A stretch of 52,816 nt of DNA from a virus. The notes under the pieces were generated by a model. The model saw only the letters and a program-made list of their open reading frames with translations, had not been told where the DNA came from and searched no databases. Made by a program: the position numbers and the translations under genes. The number at the start of each line of letters is the position of its first letter. Within the stretch, counting starts at the first letter, position 1. The stretch is from positions 1 through 52,816 of the IMG/VR virus record IMGVR_UViG_3300032284_000652. One strand, written 5' to 3'. Shown here piece after piece: positions 16,750 to 23,996 of the stretch.

Positions 16750-17945
16750 GCGCCTACTACAACGAATTTGATCCTAACGCCGCAGCATGGTTGCGGGAAC
16801 TTATCAAGCAGGGACTGATCGCGCCCGGCGATGTTGACACGCGATCCATCAAGGAAGTGAACCCAGATGACCTCAAGGCGTACACGCAATGCCATTTCTT
16901 CGCGGGGATCGGAGGATGGTCCTACGCTCTTCGACTGGCTGGATGGCCAGATGATAGGCCCGTCTGGACAGGAAGCTGCCCCTGCCAGCCCTTCAGCGCC
17001 GCTGGCGCTGGCAAGCAAGCCGGATTCAATGACGAGCGGCACCTCTGGCCGACCTTCTTGGGCCTCATCCAAGAGCGCCGCCCTTCAATCGTTTTTGGAG
17101 AGCAGGTTGCGAGCAAGGACGGACTCAATTGGCTCGATCTTGTACAGGCTGACTTGGAAGCATCGAATTACGCCGTTGGGGCGGCAGATTTGTGCGCTGC
17201 GGGCGTCGGCGCGCCGCACATCCGTCAGCGACTCTGGTTTGTTGGGCTGGGGGACGCCGACGACGCGCGATTGGAAGGACGACGGGAAGTACGTGCGCGA
17301 CCCGAAGAAGGGCAACAGCCTTTCGGTTCTGCCTTATGCCGCCGGATTGGCCGCTTGGCCGACGCCGACGAAGAGCAACGGGGATGGCGGCCAGCACATG
17401 ACCGGATCATCGACGGGGCGGCGTCCGAACGGCACCAAGGAGACGGTGAGCTTGCCGGGGGTGGCGGACTTGGCTGGCTGGCCGATGGAGGGATGGAAGA
17501 GTCCGAAAGCATCCGAGGGGATGGGGCGATACAGCCAATTCAAAGGTATTCGCTATCCGGGGCTGTGGATGCAGACGGAGTTTGCGGGCTGGGGGACCCC
17601 TTTAACCAACCACGCAAACGGGGAACCGGAAGCCTTTTTGGAGCGGAAGCGCAAAAGTATGGCGAACGGGTCGCAGTCGATGGGCGTTTGCCTGAGCGAC
17701 CTGAACATGCAGGTGAAAGCATGGGTGCCGCCCCAACCGGCCCGACTAACGGCCTCTGGCGAGATGCTGACTGGCTCTTCTGCCGGGATGGAAAGTGGCG
17801 GCCAGTTGAACCCGGCACATTCCCGCTGGCTCATGGGTTACCCGCCAGAGTGGGACGACTGCGCGGTTACGGCAATGCCATTGTCCCGCAAGTCGCGGAA
17901 GTCTTCATCCGCACAGTGATGGAACATCAACATGACCTGCCCTGA
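16746..17945 (+). CDS. DNA (cytosine-5) methyltransferase
   Basis: 399 residues, ATG overlapping the RusA stop. Transfers methyl from SAM to C5 of cytosine in DNA. Motif [18 protein letters not shown] (about residue 50), motif IV with catalytic Cys [12 protein letters not shown] (about 76), a motif VI variant FGEQV (Gln in place of the usual Asn), motif VIII QRLWFVG, and C-terminal motif [16 protein letters not shown] are present. The middle (residues ~165-330) is the variable target-recognition part with the DADD/ADADEE patches usual in phage enzymes. No restriction partner is visible, so it probably protects phage DNA or alters host methylation. A second long frame overlaps almost all of it. 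Confidence 0.9.
   Translation: MSAYYNEFDPNAAAWLRELIKQGLIAPGDVDTRSIKEVNPDDLKAYTQCHFFAGIGGWSYALRLAGWPDDRPVWTGSCPCQPFSAAGAGKQAGFNDERHLWPTFLGLIQERRPSIVFGEQVASKDGLNWLDLVQADLEASNYAVGAADLCAAGVGAPHIRQRLWFVGLGDADDARLEGRREVRARPEEGQQPFGSALCRRIGRLADADEEQRGWRPAHDRIIDGAASERHQGDGELAGGGGLGWLADGGMEESESIRGDGAIQPIQRYSLSGAVDADGVCGLGDPFNQPRKRGTGSLFGAEAQKYGERVAVDGRLPERPEHAGESMGAAPTGPTNGLWRDADWLFCRDGKWRPVEPGTFPLAHGLPARVGRLRGYGNAIVPQVAEVFIRTVMEHQHDLP
16867..17919 (+). CDS. overlapping +1-frame protein inside the methyltransferase gene
   Basis: 350 residues, with AAGGAAG nine bases before its ATG. It lies wholly within the methyltransferase gene yet reads like a natural protein: [57 protein letters not shown] and a C-terminal [15 protein letters not shown] recall these same phrases from proteins annotated in many unrelated phages, often next to or over a cytosine methyltransferase. 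Function unknown. The open frame may be passively conserved through the methyltransferase, so expression is unproven; a dual-coding locus is the main alternative. Confidence 0.5.
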   Translation: MTSRRTRNAISSRGSEDGPTLFDWLDGQMIGPSGQEAAPASPSAPLALASKPDSMTSGTSGRPSWASSKSAALQSFLESRLRARTDSIGSILYRLTWKHRITPLGRQICALRASARRTSVSDSGLLGWGTPTTRDWKDDGKYVRDPKKGNSLSVLPYAAGLAAWPTPTKSNGDGGQHMTGSSTGRRPNGTKETVSLPGVADLAGWPMEGWKSPKASEGMGRYSQFKGIRYPGLWMQTEFAGWGTPLTNHANGEPEAFLERKRKSMANGSQSMGVCLSDLNMQVKAWVPPQPARLTASGEMLTGSSAGMESGGQLNPAHSRWLMGYPPEWDDCAVTAMPLSRKSRKSSSAQ

Positions 17946-18330
17946 CTGCGCCAAGCTCAAGGCCCGCATCGCCGTCCTCGAAGGCAATCTGAATGACCTG
18001 ACGCTCATGCTTACCGACCCCGCGGCGGACCAGCGCCGGGCGCTGAAGGAGACCTACGGCCTGCAGCCCAACGAGGCATCGATCCTGCTGGCGCTGTACC
18101 GGGCCCATGGGCGGTGCGTGGGCCATGAGAACCTGCTGCAGGCCCGGATCAAGGACTACGCCAAACACGGCGGCACCGACGCCGTCCTGAAGGTCTACAT
18201 CGTCCGCATCCGCAAGAAGGTCGGCAAGGGGGCCGTCACCAACAACTGGGGCGTCGGCTACTCGATCACGCCGGAGGGCATCACGAAGGTGAAAGCCGCC
18301 TTGACGGCCCACGGGCTCGCGTCAGAATGA
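17932..18330 (+). CDS. winged-helix transcription regulator (PhoB/CtrA-type DNA-binding domain)
   Basis: 132 residues. N-terminal [15 protein letters not shown] with a CxxC and a short coiled coil, then a winged helix: GLQPNEASILLALYRAHG, the recognition-helix region DAVLKVYIVRIRKKVG and the wing NNWGVGYSITPEG. There is no phosphoreceiver domain. The fold matches the output domain of OmpR/PhoB regulators such as CtrA. With the GcrA homologue it gives the phage two regulators of the alphaproteobacterial cell-cycle type. Likely target is phage or host promoters. Confidence 0.75.
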   Translation: MTCPDCAKLKARIAVLEGNLNDLTLMLTDPAADQRRALKETYGLQPNEASILLALYRAHGRCVGHENLLQARIKDYAKHGGTDAVLKVYIVRIRKKVGKGAVTNNWGVGYSITPEGITKVKAALTAHGLASE

Positions 18331-18333
18331 AAA

Positions 18334-18367
18334 GGGGCCGGGTCGCCCGTCAATGCGTCCCGGCCCC
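18334..18367 (+). promoter_or_regulatory. hairpin before the primase-helicase gene
   Basis: Perfect arms GGGGCCGGG and CCCGGCCCC with a 16-base loop containing an in-frame ATG (18353). It starts four bases after the regulator stop. It may be an attenuator or weak terminator, or may hide that ATG; no T run follows. Confidence 0.55.
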
Positions 18368-18469
18368 AAGTCTAACCAACTAGAGCAACGCCGGAATAGT
18401 ATCAGCAGTGTCCACACACCGCAACATTTAGACACCGACGCTGCTCTCGAACCGTCAATCGAGAGCGAG

Positions 18470-21055
18470 ATGAACGAATCATTCGACCCCGACTTTTCGG
18501 GGATCACCGACTACGCCCGCCTGTACAGGTCACTGGGCCTGCAGGCGGTGCCCGCGCTCAGTCCGAAGCCCGGCGAGCAGTGGAAGCGCCCGGCCATCAA
18601 GTGGCGGGACCATGAGACGGCGCTGGCCGATCAGGCCACGTTCGACCAGTGGTTCGCGCCACGGCAGCGCCTGATCAATCTGGGCCTGATCACCGGCCGG
18701 TGCTCCAGCACCGTCATCAACGGCGTCCGCTACAAACTGTTCGTGGCTGACATGGACACCTACAAGTCCGACAAGGGGCCCCAGTGGCTTAACGCCCTGT
18801 GCGAGGTCCACAACAACGGCATGGAACTGGAGACGGTCACCCAGCGCACGGGCGGCGGTGGCCTGCAGATGTTCTTCTGGGCGCCATACGACTGGCAGGC
18901 CCCCACAAATCGTATCGCCGATCTGGACATGGACTTCCGGGGCGACGGGGGGTTTATCGTGGCCACCCCATCCCAGCACACCAGCGGCAATCCCTATGGC
19001 TTCCTGCTGGGCAGGGGGCCGCATGAGATCGAGATCATCATCGCCCCGGACTGGCTGCTGGAGGCTATCGACGGGCTGGTGGCCAAATACGGCGGCCGTG
19101 CCCCACAGATCGTCTCTGACGGCCAAGTCAGCCTGATCCGCACCCAAGCGCCCCAGAGCCAGCAGACGCTGTCTGGCCGCCTGCTGGACGGCCGGGAGGC
19201 CTACATGACGGCGCTGGTCTGGCGGGCGGTGTGCGACCTGCGGGCCGAGAGCCCGATCCTCGCCAACCTCGACGACGAGCGGGACGCCGCCTATCAGAGA
19301 TACGAGGACCATGTGGCCACGCGCATCCCGCCGGAAAACCGCCACAACATGACCCTCACTCAGGCCCTCGACGCCGAGGGCCGGGGCAAGGCCCTGTTCG
19401 ACCAGAAGTGGGCCACGGCCATCGCCCAGTGGGACACGCGGGTGAGGGAGGCAGTGGCGGCCCGACAGACCGCCCCGGAGCCCTTTCTCGTAGAGTACAT
19501 GGACCCCGAGACCGGGGAGGTTATCCAAGCCCCATACAAGGCCGCAGAGCCGCAGGACGACGATCCGGCTGTCACGCCCCCAGGGCATGGCTCAACGCCC
19601 CCAGGGCAGGGCTCAACGCCCGCCAGCGTCCTCCCTGAGCCGATCACGAATGTCTGGGACCCGTGGGAGCGGTTCCCCGTCCCCAAGTTTCCCCTCGATA
19701 CCCTGCCGCCGAAGGTCCGGGCCTATGTCGAGGTCAGCGCTCTGAGCGTGGGGGCCGATGTCAGCGCCTGCGCCATGACGGCGCTGGGCGTGGCGGGGTC
19801 GGCCATCGACCAGTCCTTCAGGCTCAAGATGCGCAAGGGCGGGACGTGGACCGTGCCCCCGATCCTGTGGATCATGCTGTTCGGCGATCCCAGCACCAAG
19901 AAGACCCCCGTCATCAAGCAGTTTCTGTGGGCTCTGGAGCGCGTTGAGGCCGACGCCCGCAAGGCCTACCAGCGTGAGGTCGCCCGGTGGCAGGCGGACG
20001 GCGGCAAGAAGGGCGATGGAGAGGAGCCCGAGAAGCCCACCCGCTACATCACGTCCGACGCCACGGTGGAGAAGATCGCCGACATCCTCACACGTCAGGA
20101 CCGGGGCATCCTGAACCACCGGGATGAGATGTCAGGCTGGTTCGCGGCCATCGACGGCAGCAAGAGCGGCAAGGAGGCGGAGAAGTCGTTCTGGACGAAG
20201 GCCTACAATGGCAACAGCCACGCAGTGGACCGCGTCATGCGCGGCGAGACGTTTGTCTCCAACCTCGCCGTATCCATCATCGGCGGCATGCAGCCGTCCG
20301 AGATGTCACGCATCCCTGACATGACCTCGAACGGCCTCATGCAGCGGTTCCTGCCGGTGGTCATGCGTCCGGCCGTCAAGGGGCGGGATGTGGATGACAC
20401 GCTGGAGGCGACGCAGTGGGAGACCATCATCCGCCGCCTCACGTCCCTGCAGCCTCACAATCTCATCGCCAGCCCGCAGGCCGTGGAGGTGTTTGACCGA
20501 TTTCAGGACCACTGCCTGTCGCTAGAGCGCGTCGAGGGGCTGGGGTCGAAGTTCACGACCTTCGTGGGCAAGCTGGCGGGCATGCAGGGCGCTCTCAGCC
20601 TCATCATGCACCTGATCGACTACAGGTGGGGCGAGCCCGTCTCCGGCGATGCTGCAGCCCGCGCGGAGCGCATCCTGACGCGCTTCGCCATCCCTCACGC
20701 CATGGCGTTCTACGGCGAGCACGGAGATGCGGGGGATATCGATGACCTGCGCTCCGTCGCCAGCTTCGTCCTGACCAGCGACAAGGACAGGTTCACGGCC
20801 CGCGACTTCACCCAGAACAGCCACAAGCTGCGGGGGCTGGGCATGTGGGAGATGGCCAAGCACATCAGCCCGCTGGTGGCCAATGGCTGGCTGGAGGAGG
20901 AGTACGCCAAGGGCGGGGGCGGCGTAAAGGCGTGGCTCATGCGTCCGGGCATCCGTGAGGCACTGCAGGCGCGGCGCGCGGAGCAGAAGGCCGACCGGCG
21001 CAGGCAGGCGGAGTTTCTGGCCGAGATGCGTCGGAATGCGGCGGAGGAGCCGTAA
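18470..21055 (+). CDS. primase-polymerase / DUF3987-type helicase replication protein
   Basis: 861 residues from the ATG at 18470. An in-frame ATG at 18353 would add 39 low-complexity residues but is buried in the hairpin. N-terminal half is a primase-polymerase fold: RPAIKWRDHE, the metal-binding ADMDTYK (about residue 92), TGGGGLQMFFWAP (about 127) and DFRGDGGFIVATPS (about 154). After a linker with a short repeat (PPGHGSTPPGQGSTP) follows a DUF3987-like ATPase: FGDPSTKKTPVIKQFLW as P-loop variant (about 470), NHRDEMSGWFAAIDGS and NLAVSIIGGMQPSEMSR. It would prime and unwind at the origin. No DNA polymerase gene is present, so the host enzyme, or the primase-polymerase itself, must extend. 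Confidence 0.85.
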   Translation: MNESFDPDFSGITDYARLYRSLGLQAVPALSPKPGEQWKRPAIKWRDHETALADQATFDQWFAPRQRLINLGLITGRCSSTVINGVRYKLFVADMDTYKSDKGPQWLNALCEVHNNGMELETVTQRTGGGGLQMFFWAPYDWQAPTNRIADLDMDFRGDGGFIVATPSQHTSGNPYGFLLGRGPHEIEIIIAPDWLLEAIDGLVAKYGGRAPQIVSDGQVSLIRTQAPQSQQTLSGRLLDGREAYMTALVWRAVCDLRAESPILANLDDERDAAYQRYEDHVATRIPPENRHNMTLTQALDAEGRGKALFDQKWATAIAQWDTRVREAVAARQTAPEPFLVEYMDPETGEVIQAPYKAAEPQDDDPAVTPPGHGSTPPGQGSTPASVLPEPITNVWDPWERFPVPKFPLDTLPPKVRAYVEVSALSVGADVSACAMTALGVAGSAIDQSFRLKMRKGGTWTVPPILWIMLFGDPSTKKTPVIKQFLWALERVEADARKAYQREVARWQADGGKKGDGEEPEKPTRYITSDATVEKIADILTRQDRGILNHRDEMSGWFAAIDGSKSGKEAEKSFWTKAYNGNSHAVDRVMRGETFVSNLAVSIIGGMQPSEMSRIPDMTSNGLMQRFLPVVMRPAVKGRDVDDTLEATQWETIIRRLTSLQPHNLIASPQAVEVFDRFQDHCLSLERVEGLGSKFTTFVGKLAGMQGALSLIMHLIDYRWGEPVSGDAAARAERILTRFAIPHAMAFYGEHGDAGDIDDLRSVASFVLTSDKDRFTARDFTQNSHKLRGLGMWEMAKHISPLVANGWLEEEYAKGGGGVKAWLMRPGIREALQARRAEQKADRRRQAEFLAEMRRNAAEEP

Positions 21056-21164
21056 ATGTTGGCAATGTTGGTACGCGCGCACTAGAGTATATATGATTTC
21101 TCTCTCTCTCTTTGGAATGCGCACATATATGGGGCCTTCGCGCGTACCAACATGTTCAACATTT
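21054..21164. repeat. 26-bp imperfect inverted repeat with 59-base AT/pyrimidine loop
   Basis: Arms 21054-21079 and 21139-21164 match at 23 of 26 positions; the inner 15 bp (ATGTTGGTACGCGCG and its complement) are perfect. The loop holds TATATATG, a TC run and CATATATG. The left arm overlaps the primase-helicase stop. A structure of this size next to the replication gene is a candidate origin or a large terminator. Confidence 0.7.
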
Positions 21165-21499
21165 TGGAGGACCACACGCCTGATGAATTGGCCGATGGGA
21201 ACGAGATCGACGACCACATGTACAATGGCTAGTTCAGCCACCGCACGGCCAAGCAGTGGCGGGCCCTGCGCGCCAACCTGCGCCGGGAGTACATCCAGTG
21301 CCTCAGCGATCTCGCCAATGAAATCGTGCGCGACCTCGGCGAGGTGTCGAACAACAAGGGGCGCATGTCGTGGGCCACGCAGGAGCTTCTGGACGACCTG
21401 TCCCAGCTTCTGGTGGACATCGATGGGGACAAGGACGCAGCCCGCCGCAGCGGCGCTACGCTCGACCGTGTGAGGCGCAAGAAAAACGGAACGGTTTAG
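21152..21499 (+). pseudogene. hypothetical protein interrupted by in-frame amber codon
   Basis: The frame from ATG 21152 reads FNILEDHTPDELADGNEID, hits TAG at 21230-21232 and then continues openly for 88 codons (HRTAKQWRALRANLRREY, then SWATQELLDDLSQLLVDID) to 21499. Codon choice and helical composition favour this frame over the competing one in the same region. CAG-to-TAG would explain the stop. There is no strong ribosome site before 21152, and that ATG lies in the right arm of the inverted repeat, so the true start is uncertain. Function unknown. Confidence 0.5.
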
Positions 21500-21536
21500 C
21501 AACGCCAACAGTCCACTTTGTTGAACAATATCTGAA

Positions 21537-21556
21537 ATGTAAACAACACTTTACAT
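21537..21556. promoter_or_regulatory. AT-rich palindrome in the 21500-21605 gap
   Basis: ATGTAAA, six bases, TTTACAT: perfect 7-bp arms. With TTGTTGAACAA just upstream this AT-rich gap probably contains an operator or promoter for the gene at 21606. No clear -35/-10 pair can be fixed. Confidence 0.45.
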
Positions 21557-21605
21557 CGTTCGGCAGTCGGCAAGTTCCGCCTCCGGCTATAAAGAGGGAA
21601 ATCGC

Positions 21606-22211
21606 ATGAGGCAGAAGCGGGATGAGAAGTGGACGCCGGAGCCGCGTCCGCCCATCAAAGCAGAGTGGCTGTCCAGCCATGGGGCCATGCTGTCAGGGCA
21701 GGCGTGGGTCGATGAGATGGACGTCGTCGCCCGCGACATGGAGCGGAAGTGGGGCGTGGACAGGCTGCGGCTGCTGGTCGGCCCTGAGCTTCGCGAGAAG
21801 TTTGACCGGCAGCGGTACAAGGTCAACCACGCCATGCATACCGGCGGCATCGAGGACGTGAAGCGCGAGTGCCAGCGCATGATCAAGGCATGGCAGGCGT
21901 GCGACCGTGCGGCCCGTGAGGCGGGCCACAAGCCTATCGATCCGCAGGTGTGGGAGATCGGCCTCGCTGACGGCTCTGTGCTGGCGCTGTGCCGGTCACA
22001 CGACGACGCGCGGGCCTACCAGCCCGGCGACCGTCGCGTGGTCGTGTGGACGCTGGAGGAGGTCGCCAGCATGGTGTGCGGCGCGCACTTCGTGCAGTCG
22101 GTCAAGCGGGAGTTCCCCGGCGCGTTCGTGACGGCGGCGCGCTCGACCATCGCCGACCCGCTGCGCGCGGTGGACGCGAGCGACCCGCTCGACGATCCAC
22201 TGCCGTTCTGA
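21606..22211 (+). CDS. hypothetical protein with SSB-like acidic C-terminal tip
   Basis: 201 residues; ATG after AAAGAGGGAAATCGC. N-terminal two-thirds are helical (EMDVVARDMERKWGVDRLRLL; FDRQRYKVNHAMHTGG), then a beta section with GDRRVVVWTLEEVASM. It ends ASDPLDDPLPF, which closely resembles the acidic Pro-Phe tip by which SSB recruits replication and repair partners. It may therefore bind the host proteins that recognise SSB, or be tethered to replication forks. No family recognised. Confidence 0.65.
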   Translation: MRQKRDEKWTPEPRPPIKAEWLSSHGAMLSGQAWVDEMDVVARDMERKWGVDRLRLLVGPELREKFDRQRYKVNHAMHTGGIEDVKRECQRMIKAWQACDRAAREAGHKPIDPQVWEIGLADGSVLALCRSHDDARAYQPGDRRVVVWTLEEVASMVCGAHFVQSVKREFPGAFVTAARSTIADPLRAVDASDPLDDPLPF

Positions 22212-22301
22212 TGCCCATAGATGAAATCTATCGGCTCAAAATGGGTTGCCGATAATATAATTTTAGGCGCGAAAATCTGATAGAGTGCGTCTATGGGCAT
22301 C
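22210..22301. repeat. 12-bp perfect inverted repeat flanking an AT-rich block before the HNH gene
   Basis: GATGCCCATAGA (22210-22221) and TCTATGGGCATC (22290-22301) flank 68 bases that include GATAATATAATTTTAGG. The left arm overlaps the stop of the 21606 gene; the HNH endonuclease ATG is 18 bases past the right arm. Could be an operator, a terminator-like fold or the endonuclease's own target. Confidence 0.6.
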
Positions 22302-22318
22302 CATCAAGGGAGTGATTC

Positions 22319-22711
22319 ATGGACAGCATTGAAGAGTGGCGCGACATCCCCGGCGAGGCCGGGTATCAGGCATCGAACCTTGGCCGCATCAAGGGCAGGC
22401 GTGGCGTGCTGAAGCCGTCGTTCAATCCCGTCTCCGGCCACGGCACGGTGACGGTATCGGACAGGCGCACGCGGTACGTCCACCACATGGTCTGCATCGC
22501 CTTCCACGGCCTGCGCCCGGCTGACAGGCCGGTCTGCCTGCACCTCGACGGCGACAGCGCCAACAACCGCGCCGACAACCTCGCGTGGGGCACGCACAAG
22601 GAAAACGCCGCCCACCGCATGCGTGACCACGGGCGCATCATCGCCGAGGTCCGCGCACTGCGGTCGGAGGTCGGCGACCTGCGCCGCCGCCTCGAAGCCC
22701 TCGAACGGTAG
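22319..22711 (+). CDS. NUMOD4/HNH homing endonuclease
   Basis: 130 residues; ATG after AAGGGAGTGATTC. N-terminal NUMOD4 signature EEWRDIPGEAGYQASNLGRI, then the HNH nuclease core with YVHHMVCIAFHG, HLDGDSANNRADNLAWGTHKEN. A C-terminal coiled coil (EVRALRSEVGDLRRRLEALE) probably dimerises. Free-standing phage HNH enzymes spread by cutting empty sites; here it stands beside an unusual AT-rich inverted repeat and before a long gene-free stretch. Confidence 0.85.
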   Translation: MDSIEEWRDIPGEAGYQASNLGRIKGRRGVLKPSFNPVSGHGTVTVSDRRTRYVHHMVCIAFHGLRPADRPVCLHLDGDSANNRADNLAWGTHKENAAHRMRDHGRIIAEVRALRSEVGDLRRRLEALER

Positions 22712-23130
22712 CGGCCCGCCTCCCGCACGCCGCATGATCGTCCGTGTGCGGACGGTCGTGCGGCACGTCGGCGGCGCGCTCGACCGCGTCGAGGCAAACG
22801 CGCTTGACATCAGAAAACCCAATGAAATCAATAGTTTTGCCCTCGTCGCCGTGGCGAGGCGGCCCCCCGGCACCCCCCCGCGCTGGGATTGAAGATACTA
22901 TATGAGGTTACCGCGCGCGCACCGCGAACATACCACAAAAACCAACCCATCAAAAAACAAAAACCCAATAATTTCAATAGCTTGACCCCCCGCACCCCCA
23001 AATGACCCCCCACCCCATCAAGTAAAAAGCGACCGGGGGGGGTACCCAGAATACCCCCATTGCCGGGGTAGACAGGGCGTAACGGCCTATGTTACCGTGC
23101 CGGACCTTAACCCTATCGGAGAATGAAGCC
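22712..23130. other. 419-base non-coding stretch
   Basis: No convincing gene on either strand. Its middle (22900-23040) is strongly C/A-biased on the plus strand with C runs, unlike the rest of the genome. AATGAAATCAATAG (22820) and AATAATTTCAATAG (22965) are similar direct elements about 145 bases apart. A TTGACA occurs at 22804. The right end contains the 23069 promoter. Strand bias, lack of genes and early-region position make this the second candidate origin. Confidence 0.5.
23069..23093 (+). promoter_or_regulatory. promoter of the GGGC-TAA-GGCC family
   Basis: TAGACA, GGGCGTAACGGCC, TATGTT: same order and 13-bp spacing as the 12205 site, with a degenerate palindrome. Drives the 23131-25202 run of small genes. 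The leader carries TATCGGAGAATGAAGCC before the first ATG. Confidence 0.55.
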
Positions 23131-23295
23131 ATGGAAAACAAGACCTTGCCCCTGCTGCCCTATGAGGTGGCCGAACTGACGCCCCGCACGCCGATCTGGC
23201 TGCGGGTGTTTTGCTTTGTGATGCAGGCTTTGGCCGTGGTGTCATTCATGGCGACCATGCTGGTGATTGTGGCGTTCGTGGAGGCTAGCCGGTGA
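23131..23295 (+). CDS. 54-residue single-span membrane protein
   Basis: ATG after ATCGGAGAATGAAGCC. A polar N-terminus (ENKTLPLLPYEVAELTPRTP) and one long transmembrane helix (FCFVMQALAVVSFMATMLVI). Followed with a GTGA overlap by a DNA-binding-like gene. No function can be assigned. Confidence 0.65.
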   Translation: MENKTLPLLPYEVAELTPRTPIWLRVFCFVMQALAVVSFMATMLVIVAFVEASR

Positions 23296-23507
23296 CGACG
23301 GAGGAGTACCGCGACCTTCTGGACCGCAACCGCCTGCGTCAGGTGGACGCGGCGTGGATGTGTGGGATCGGGGAGCGGCATGCGCGCAGCATTGCGCTGG
23401 GGAAGTTCCCGGTGCCGCAATATGTGGCCGTGATCTTGATGGCGTATGACGAGGGGCTGATTGATGGCCAGTGGCTGGTCCGGCACATCGACCGGCCGGT
23501 GCCGTAG
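23292..23507 (+). CDS. small helix-turn-helix protein
   Basis: 71 residues from a GTG in a GTGA overlap. LRQVDAAWMCGIGERHARSI has the spacing of a Cro/XRE-like helix-turn-helix (helix, G turn, recognition helix). It lacks any other domain. It is a candidate repressor acting at the palindromic promoters. Alternative: a minor DNA-binding protein without regulatory role. Confidence 0.6.
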   Translation: MTTEEYRDLLDRNRLRQVDAAWMCGIGERHARSIALGKFPVPQYVAVILMAYDEGLIDGQWLVRHIDRPVP

Positions 23508-23522
23508 AGGAGGATGATGAAG

Positions 23523-23804
23523 ATGAAGATCGGACTGAGTATCGCGGCGATTGCCGTGCTTCTGGCGGGCTGCACGCAATCGCAGCCTGATGTGGCCGAG
23601 CAGCTTTCGGGCTACGGCATGACCAACGTCCAGACGGACGGGTATGACTTTTTTGCGTGCGGGCATGATGACACGTTCGCCACGCGCTTCAAGGCATTCA
23701 ACTCGCAAGGAATGCCGGTGTCGGGGGTCTTGTGCTTCGGCTGGTTCAGGGGCGGCGCCGTGCGCAATCTGCGCGTCAAGCAAATGGGGGGGAAACTGAC
23801 ATGA
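23523..23804 (+). CDS. small secreted lipoprotein
   Basis: 93 residues. I chose the ATG at 23523, nine bases from AGGAGG; two earlier ATGs (23514, 23517) are too close to it. Signal peptide KIGLSIAAIAVLLAGC ends in a lipobox, so the Cys is lipidated and the protein is anchored in the envelope. The mature part (YGMTNVQTDGYDFFACGHDD, then GVLCFGWFRGG) has two Cys and matches a family of small lipoproteins seen in phages and bacteria. A superinfection-exclusion role is plausible but inferred. Confidence 0.7.
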   Translation: MKIGLSIAAIAVLLAGCTQSQPDVAEQLSGYGMTNVQTDGYDFFACGHDDTFATRFKAFNSQGMPVSGVLCFGWFRGGAVRNLRVKQMGGKLT

Positions 23805-23995
23805 GTACGATCAAGACCAGGGCCGAATTGACGGCCGAGATCGAGGAATTGAAGGGGCGCGCTGCCTCCTTGGTGAAGGAGTGCGACCACCTGCGCGGTG
23901 TGCTGAACTGCACGCTGGATGCCAATGTGGCGCTGCTGCAGGACTTGTTCCGCATTCCCAACTGGGTGCAGTGGCTCTTCGGGGTGCGGTGGTAG
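23801..23995 (+). CDS. coiled-coil hypothetical protein
   Basis: 64 residues; ATGA overlap with the lipoprotein gene and AUG preceded by GGGGGGAAACTGAC. Mostly a coiled coil (ELTAEIEELKGRAASLVKE) with an aromatic tail (IPNWVQWLFGVRW) that could touch membrane. Possibly a partner of the lipoprotein. Confidence 0.6.
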   Translation: MSTIKTRAELTAEIEELKGRAASLVKECDHLRGVLNCTLDANVALLQDLFRIPNWVQWLFGVRW

Positions 23996-23996
23996 G

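Noticed and set aside
18334-18367. Hairpin considered as a definite terminator
   Set aside because: The stem is strong but no T run follows on either side, so it is listed as a regulatory hairpin only.
20955-21473. 172-codon plus-strand frame over the amber-interrupted gene
   Set aside because: Ser/Thr/Arg-rich shadow composition; the competing frame has balanced helical composition despite its stop.
22623-22892. Small frames in the 22712-23130 gap on both strands
   Set aside because: Extend from or oppose the HNH gene, with no ribosome site and biased composition; treated as non-coding.
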